Shown here: positions 32,367 through 35,559 of the stretch, in pieces
How positions within the stretch are numbered: the stretch's first letter is position 1
Layout: each line of letters opens with the position of its first letter
Origin: Catenibacterium sp900764725
Lineage (GTDB): Bacteria; Bacillota_I; Bacilli_A; Erysipelotrichales; Coprobacillaceae
Assembly (NCBI RefSeq): GCF_934754625.1
Contig: NZ_CAKVIU010000018.1
Strand: one strand, 5' to 3'
DNA: 35,559 nucleotides
Position numbers and translations under genes: made by a program
The notes under the pieces: generated by a model
Database searches by the model: none
Told to the model about the DNA's origin: nothing
The model's input: only the letters and a program-made list of their open reading frames with translations

Positions 32367-33646
32367 AGTACGTCTCCTATTTCTATATAGACATTTTTCT
32401 TATAAATATAATAAGTAATAACTGCAAGAATGATTTGTGGAATGATATCCACACCAAATAACATGATAATTAGTTCTAAAGTATCTGGTGTATGCATATA
32501 TACCTGAACCATTACGATTGTAAGATAAACAATAGGTATTAGAATAAGTAACCCATAGAACAAAACTACTTCCTTCTTAATATAAGAAGCAATCTTCTTT
32601 CTTGTACATCCTATCTTATAAAGGTTACTAAATGATTTAACTCTCTTCATTGTTTCTGCAGCATATTTATACATGATTGTGATAGATAATAGAATCGTCA
32701 TTACAATGTATGCAATAATAGCTGTCATCCATTCTCTTGGTGAATTTCTTTGGGCAATAATCATCGCACTCATAGATACATTAGTGACTACATAAATAAG
32801 AATAAGTGCACCTGAGTTAGTCAAAGATGTAGATAAATGACTTAAAGAAACAAGATCTAAAGTATTTCCTAAACGTTTACTCTTAATTTTTTTAAGTAAT
32901 TGAGGAATAGTCTGGGATAATACATAAGCAGCTCCTATTCCTCCTACGAAACATGGAAATACAAATCCGGTAGGACTATAAGGAGTAGTGACTAATAAAA
33001 CAATCGCAAAGATATAAATAAACGGTGGAAGATAAGAAGGTAATTTCTTATCTACTACCTTTTCATGTGATTCATGTAAGAGTGTTTGGATATCATGACG
33101 ATATACGAAACCTGAATCTCCTAAAATAGTTACAAAGAAAAGTATCACAATAGTCATAAGTGTATCAGTAAAAGCACGCATAGGAATATAAAGAATTGAC
33201 TTATTAATATGCATGAATTGATACATAACTGAGTTTACTCCTATTGCACCTACCATACCGAGTAAATACCCAATTGGTAAGGCAATTAAAGAGATAATGA
33301 TTTCTTGATAGAATAAGTAAAGTGTTGAATCAAGAAAGCTGCTTCCGCTCATCGCAAGAATAGCGAATTCTTTTGTCTTATGTGTACAAAAGAATGAGTT
33401 CGCATAGATCATCATTAATCCACAAAATATAATAACAACCAACGAAATAATACTAGATAATGGAACACTGACTTGTGATAGTGATCCACCACTTGTGGCA
33501 GCCGTTTGATCCATTAACGCATCATTATTAATAATATTAAAGAAGATGAATGAAACAAAGACAGTAAAAAGAACAGTAATACCATAAGATATAGCCTGTT
33601 TCTTTTCACGTTTCAACATCTTACAGGCAAATTTAAATGTTCCCAT
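32363..33646 (-). CDS. FtsX-like ABC transporter permease, compact 10-TM form
   Basis: A 427-aa membrane protein with about ten helices (roughly residues 18-39, 63-85, 112-138, 158-176, 207-222, 225-245, 278-297, 307-326, 360-382, 391-414). It has the topology of a BceB permease but lacks the large extracytoplasmic domain normally found between helices 7 and 8 (here ~10 residues). Two repeat-like regions follow helix 2 and helix 7. The ATG at 33646 follows GGAGGTGGAG; a start 5 codons earlier overlaps that site. It overlaps the EIIB-like gene by 14 nt and the ATPase by 4 nt. Confidence 0.82.
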   Translation of the reverse strand: MGTFKFACKMLKREKKQAISYGITVLFTVFVSFIFFNIINNDALMDQTAATSGGSLSQVSVPLSSIISLVVIIFCGLMMIYANSFFCTHKTKEFAILAMSGSSFLDSTLYLFYQEIIISLIALPIGYLLGMVGAIGVNSVMYQFMHINKSILYIPMRAFTDTLMTIVILFFVTILGDSGFVYRHDIQTLLHESHEKVVDKKLPSYLPPFIYIFAIVLLVTTPYSPTGFVFPCFVGGIGAAYVLSQTIPQLLKKIKSKRLGNTLDLVSLSHLSTSLTNSGALILIYVVTNVSMSAMIIAQRNSPREWMTAIIAYIVMTILLSITIMYKYAAETMKRVKSFSNLYKIGCTRKKIASYIKKEVVLFYGLLILIPIVYLTIVMVQVYMHTPDTLELIIMLFGVDIIPQIILAVITYYIYKKNVYIEIGDVL

Positions 33647-34058
33647 TTTCTCCACCTCCATGTGTGTGGTGATAAGAGTTTATACGTGTCACTCTTAAGA
33701 TATTTTCTTCTCCAGGGAAATATACTGGATTCTGTTTTGTTTGTTTATAGATGTCTATAACTCCTTTCGCATCATCTACAATTTCAGTTAATTTCATTAA
33801 CCCATACATTCTAGGAGGAAGAACATATAAAGGTGTTCCTGTATCCTTGAAGTGCAACTTAATTTCCATGAGTAAGTGTGGACAACACATCACTACATCA
33901 TATTGATCAATCACTTCATGCATCAAGCTAAAGGGTGAGAAATCAATCTGTACTTGATCCTCTAAGTGGTTTTCTTTGATTTGTTTCTGCATACGTGTAG
34001 TGACATAGCTTGATGAGAAACCACCACCGCAGCATATTAGTATTTTTAATAGACTCAT
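33633..34058 (-). CDS. Solitary PTS EIIB-like protein
   Basis: A 141-aa protein resembling lactose/cellobiose-type phosphotransferase EIIB domains. The P-loop-like KILICCGGGFSSSYV carries the candidate phospho-accepting cysteine (Cys10). A Cys/His-containing tail (ending SYHHTHGGG) extends beyond the usual ~105 residues and overlaps the permease ribosome binding site. No EIIA, EIIC, HPr or sugar genes are near, so a sensor or regulator role is possible but inferred. The ATG at 34058 has no ribosome binding site; a -10 lies only 8 nt upstream. An upstream ATG (34085) is the alternative start. Confidence 0.7.
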   Translation of the reverse strand: MSLLKILICCGGGFSSSYVTTRMQKQIKENHLEDQVQIDFSPFSLMHEVIDQYDVVMCCPHLLMEIKLHFKDTGTPLYVLPPRMYGLMKLTEIVDDAKGVIDIYKQTKQNPVYFPGEENILRVTRINSYHHTHGGGENGNI

Positions 34059-34065
34059 AGTGTAT

Positions 34066-34071
34066 ATTATA
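34066..34071 (-). promoter_or_regulatory. -10 element for a possible leaderless transcript
   Basis: TATAAT (34071-34066) on minus puts +1 at about 34059, one base before the ATG at 34058. A TTGATA hexamer lies 21 nt upstream, longer than the optimum. Confidence 0.4.
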
Positions 34072-34111
34072 TAAGATAACTTCATAGCACACTATCAATT
34101 TTCTAAACATG

Positions 34112-34137
34112 AAAAAAAGTGCCATCTCTGGCACTTT
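34112..34137 (-). terminator. Terminator of the infC-rpmI-rplT operon
   Basis: Stem AAAGTGCCA/TGGCACTTT (34129-34137 and 34116-34124) with a 4-nt loop, followed on minus by a T run to 34112. It starts 4 nt after the rplT stop. Confidence 0.9.
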
Positions 34138-34140
34138 AGA

Positions 34141-34500
34141 TTACTTTGCTAACTGTTCTTTAGCTAAATCAGTTAAAGCCTTGAAACCTTCAGGATCAGC
34201 AATTGCGATTTCTGAAAGCATCTTTCTGTTAACGTTAACTTCTGCAAGTTTTAAACCGTGCATGAAAGTTGAATATGACATATCGTTCATTCTGCAAGCA
34301 GCGTTGATACGTGCAATCCAAAGCTTTCTCATTTCTCTCTTTAACTGTCTTCTATCTCTGTAAGCATACTTTAAAGAATGCATTACCTGTTCATGAGCTG
34401 TTTTATATAAAGCATGTTTGCTACCGAAGTAACCTTTAGCTAGCTTTAATGTCTTTTTTCTTCTGCGTCTAGTTGTAAATCCGCCTTTTACTCTTGCCAT
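34141..34500 (-). CDS. rplT: Ribosomal protein bL20
   Basis: A 119-aa, very basic large-subunit protein that binds 23S rRNA early in assembly and represses its own operon in many Bacillota. The conserved start ARVKGGFTTRRRRKK and the LWIARINAACR block are clear. Length is the usual ~118. It is 27 nt after rpmI and last in infC-rpmI-rplT. The leader upstream of infC is the probable site of L20 feedback. Confidence 0.98.
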   Translation of the reverse strand: MARVKGGFTTRRRRKKTLKLAKGYFGSKHALYKTAHEQVMHSLKYAYRDRRQLKREMRKLWIARINAACRMNDMSYSTFMHGLKLAEVNVNRKMLSEIAIADPEGFKALTDLAKEQLAK

Positions 34501-34527
34501 GTGTATATCCTCCTTAAAATTAACCTA

Positions 34528-34716
34528 TTAGATACGAGACTTGATTCTCTTGTAATCTGATGGGTGTACTAATGTTGACTTAGCGAGATGCTTTTTCTGT
34601 TTATGTGTCTTATTATGTGATAAGTGAGATACGTATGCATGGCCTCTCTTTAATTTACCACTTGCTGTTTTCTTTAAGCGCTTCTTAAGACCGCTATGTG
34701 TTTTCATTTTTGGCAT
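34528..34716 (-). CDS. rpmI: Ribosomal protein bL35
   Basis: A 62-aa basic large-subunit protein with the family start MPKMKTHSGLKKRLKKTASG and the KRGHAYVSHLSHNKTHKQKK block. It is 18 nt after infC and 27 nt before rplT, the invariant order in Bacillota. AGGAGG precedes the ATG. Length is slightly short of the usual ~64-66 aa. Confidence 0.98.
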   Translation of the reverse strand: MPKMKTHSGLKKRLKKTASGKLKRGHAYVSHLSHNKTHKQKKHLAKSTLVHPSDYKRIKSRI

Positions 34717-34734
34717 GATAAGTTTCCTCCTATT

Positions 34735-35277
34735 TTACTTTGCTTTTTTAGGTGCGAGCATTGCTGTCAATGTTCTTCCTTCTAGTTTAGCTGGCTTTTC
34801 AACGACGCAATATTCAGAACATTCCGCAATAAAATCGTCCATAATCTTCTGTCCAAGATCAACATGAGCCATCTGTCTTCCTCTGAAACGAATTGCTACC
34901 TTGACTTTATCGCCATCCTGTAACCATTTCAAAGTACGTTTAAGCTTCACGTTCTTATCGTGTACATCGATTGTTGGAGATAACTGCGTCTCCTTGATTG
35001 CAACAACTTTTGAATTCTTCTTCATTTCTTTTTGTTTCTTCTGCTGCTCGAAACGATACTTTCCGTAATCCATGATACGGCATACCGCAGGCTTTGCCTT
35101 AGGAGCAACACAAACTAGATCAAGTCCTGCATCATAAGCACGATTCATTGCGTCTCTCTTGCTCATAACGCCTAACTGTTCTCCATTCTGATCAATAACC
35201 AGCACTTCCTTAAAACGAATATTTTCGTTAATTGGATCTTCCTTCTTTACTGGTTTTGTTCTATCATAACGTCTAAT
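34735..35277 (-). CDS. infC: Translation initiation factor IF-3
   Basis: IF-3, which prevents premature subunit joining and enforces correct start codons. About 180 aa, with the N-terminal domain (DPINENIRFKEVLVIDQNGEQLG), the basic linker and the C-terminal domain (KVAIRFRGRQMAHVDLG). The GTG at 35286 would overlap the GGAGG ribosome binding site, whereas ATT at 35275-35277 lies 8 nt after GGAGG. AUU is the known rare start of infC that underlies self-regulation, so ATT is proposed. The ORF is led by an L20-leader-type attenuator. Confidence 0.97.
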   Translation of the reverse strand: MRRYDRTKPVKKEDPINENIRFKEVLVIDQNGEQLGVMSKRDAMNRAYDAGLDLVCVAPKAKPAVCRIMDYGKYRFEQQKKQKEMKKNSKVVAIKETQLSPTIDVHDKNVKLKRTLKWLQDGDKVKVAIRFRGRQMAHVDLGQKIMDDFIAECSEYCVVEKPAKLEGRTLTAMLAPKKAK

Positions 35278-35286
35278 AAAAGCCAC

Positions 35287-35425
35287 CTCCGCTTACTTCA
35301 TATTAAATAAAAAGTGAGCGTACTAGCGCCCACTTATCGTTAGAGTTTAATCTAGTGACATTGGCCCATCGACTGTATCAATCGGGCGAGAAGTAGGCAC
35401 TTCTTCTTTCCACTTTTTACTTGTC
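35287..35425 (-). promoter_or_regulatory. L20-leader-type attenuator of infC operon
   Basis: A structured leader of about 140 nt lies between the infC promoter and its ribosome binding site. It ends in a terminator-like stem AAGTGGGCG/CGCTCACTT (35335-35327 and 35320-35312, one G-U) with a T-rich run (to 35306). This matches the arrangement of L20 leaders upstream of infC-rpmI-rplT in Bacillota, where bL20 binding promotes termination. Fine structure was not folded. Confidence 0.7.
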
Positions 35426-35426
35426 C

Positions 35427-35455
35427 ATCTTACCCAATATATAGGTGTTTGTCAA
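35427..35455 (-). promoter_or_regulatory. Promoter of infC-rpmI-rplT
   Basis: A perfect TTGACA (35455-35450), 17-nt spacer and TAAGAT (35432-35427) on minus. AT-rich DNA upstream (35456-35490) could serve as an UP element. Confidence 0.75.
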
Positions 35456-35515
35456 CTACTTTTTAAATTAATTTTAGATTAATCTGATTCCAATATGATA
35501 ATGTCTCAATGTATC

Positions 35516-35553
35516 CAAGTTGATATTGTCCCAATTGGGACAATATCAACTTG
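35516..35553. repeat. Perfect 38-nt palindrome
   Basis: 19-nt arms without loop, central GTCCCAATTGGGAC, flanked by unrelated DNA. No T run follows on either strand, so it is not a standard intrinsic terminator. A degenerate copy of half the arm (12 of 14 bases) lies at 35497-35510. No open reading frame covers it. Candidate for an operator, a mobile-element end or a structured RNA; the window ends 6 nt beyond. Confidence 0.85.
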
Positions 35554-35559
35554 CCGTGT

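Noticed and set aside
1..35559. CRISPR array, prophage, transposase or defence island
   Set aside because: No regularly spaced repeats, integrase, transposase or known defence family was seen. The EIIB-ABC-patatin operon was considered as a defence module but has no nuclease, sensor or nucleotide-cyclase partner.

Overview
The window looks like the chromosome of a low-GC Bacillota. Protein style, the codon bias and gene order suggest an Erysipelotrichia-like gut Firmicute (Catenibacterium/Coprobacillus relatives); this taxonomy is inference, since no complete 16S gene is present. Nearly all genes lie on the minus strand; only rarA, tmcAL and one aminotransferase are on plus. I see no prophage, transposase, CRISPR array or tRNA gene. 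The content is core genome with a few unusual small genes.

Layout. 1-121: promoter and leader of an rRNA operon that runs leftward out of the window. 203-2919: dtd, a symmetric divergent promoter, rarA, then miaA convergent to it. 2005-7183: the mismatch-repair/tRNA-modification run miaA-mutL-mutS. 7223-13018: an M20 peptidase, guaB, a ymcA-like gene, miaB, an AEC carrier and an unknown 81-aa protein. 13097-20008: ymdB, rny, a TetR regulator, recA, cinA, pgsA, a rodZ-like gene, rnpB RNA and gpsB. Much of this keeps Bacillus subtilis order (rodZ-like/ymfM-pgsA-cinA-recA-rny-ymdB and miaB-ymcA-mutS-mutL), with insertions of guaB, peptidase, AEC and TetR genes.

20068-26738: a DUF554 membrane protein, a lone 84-aa FakA-middle-domain-like protein, tmcAL, a HAD phosphatase, and pheST behind a T-box riboswitch whose specifier reads UUC (Phe). 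26829-30690: an aminotransferase, then a tightly overlapping string dgkA-acyP-TrmH-metallopeptidase-class I amidotransferase. 30746-34058: a compact operon with a solitary PTS EIIB-like protein, a 10-TM ABC permease, its ATPase and a patatin-like lipase. 34141-35455: infC-rpmI-rplT with an L20-leader type attenuator and an AUU start for infC. A perfect 38-nt palindrome closes the window.

The most interesting items are the free-standing FakA-like domain in which the presumed zinc cysteine is Asp, the EIIB-ABC-patatin operon, the HAD gene whose start codon lies inside the pheT terminator stem, a rny mRNA predicted to begin at the first base of a hairpin, a cysteine-free YmcA homologue, and the repeated placement of intrinsic terminators directly in front of the next gene's ribosome binding site. 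No wholly new defence or metabolic system could be demonstrated.
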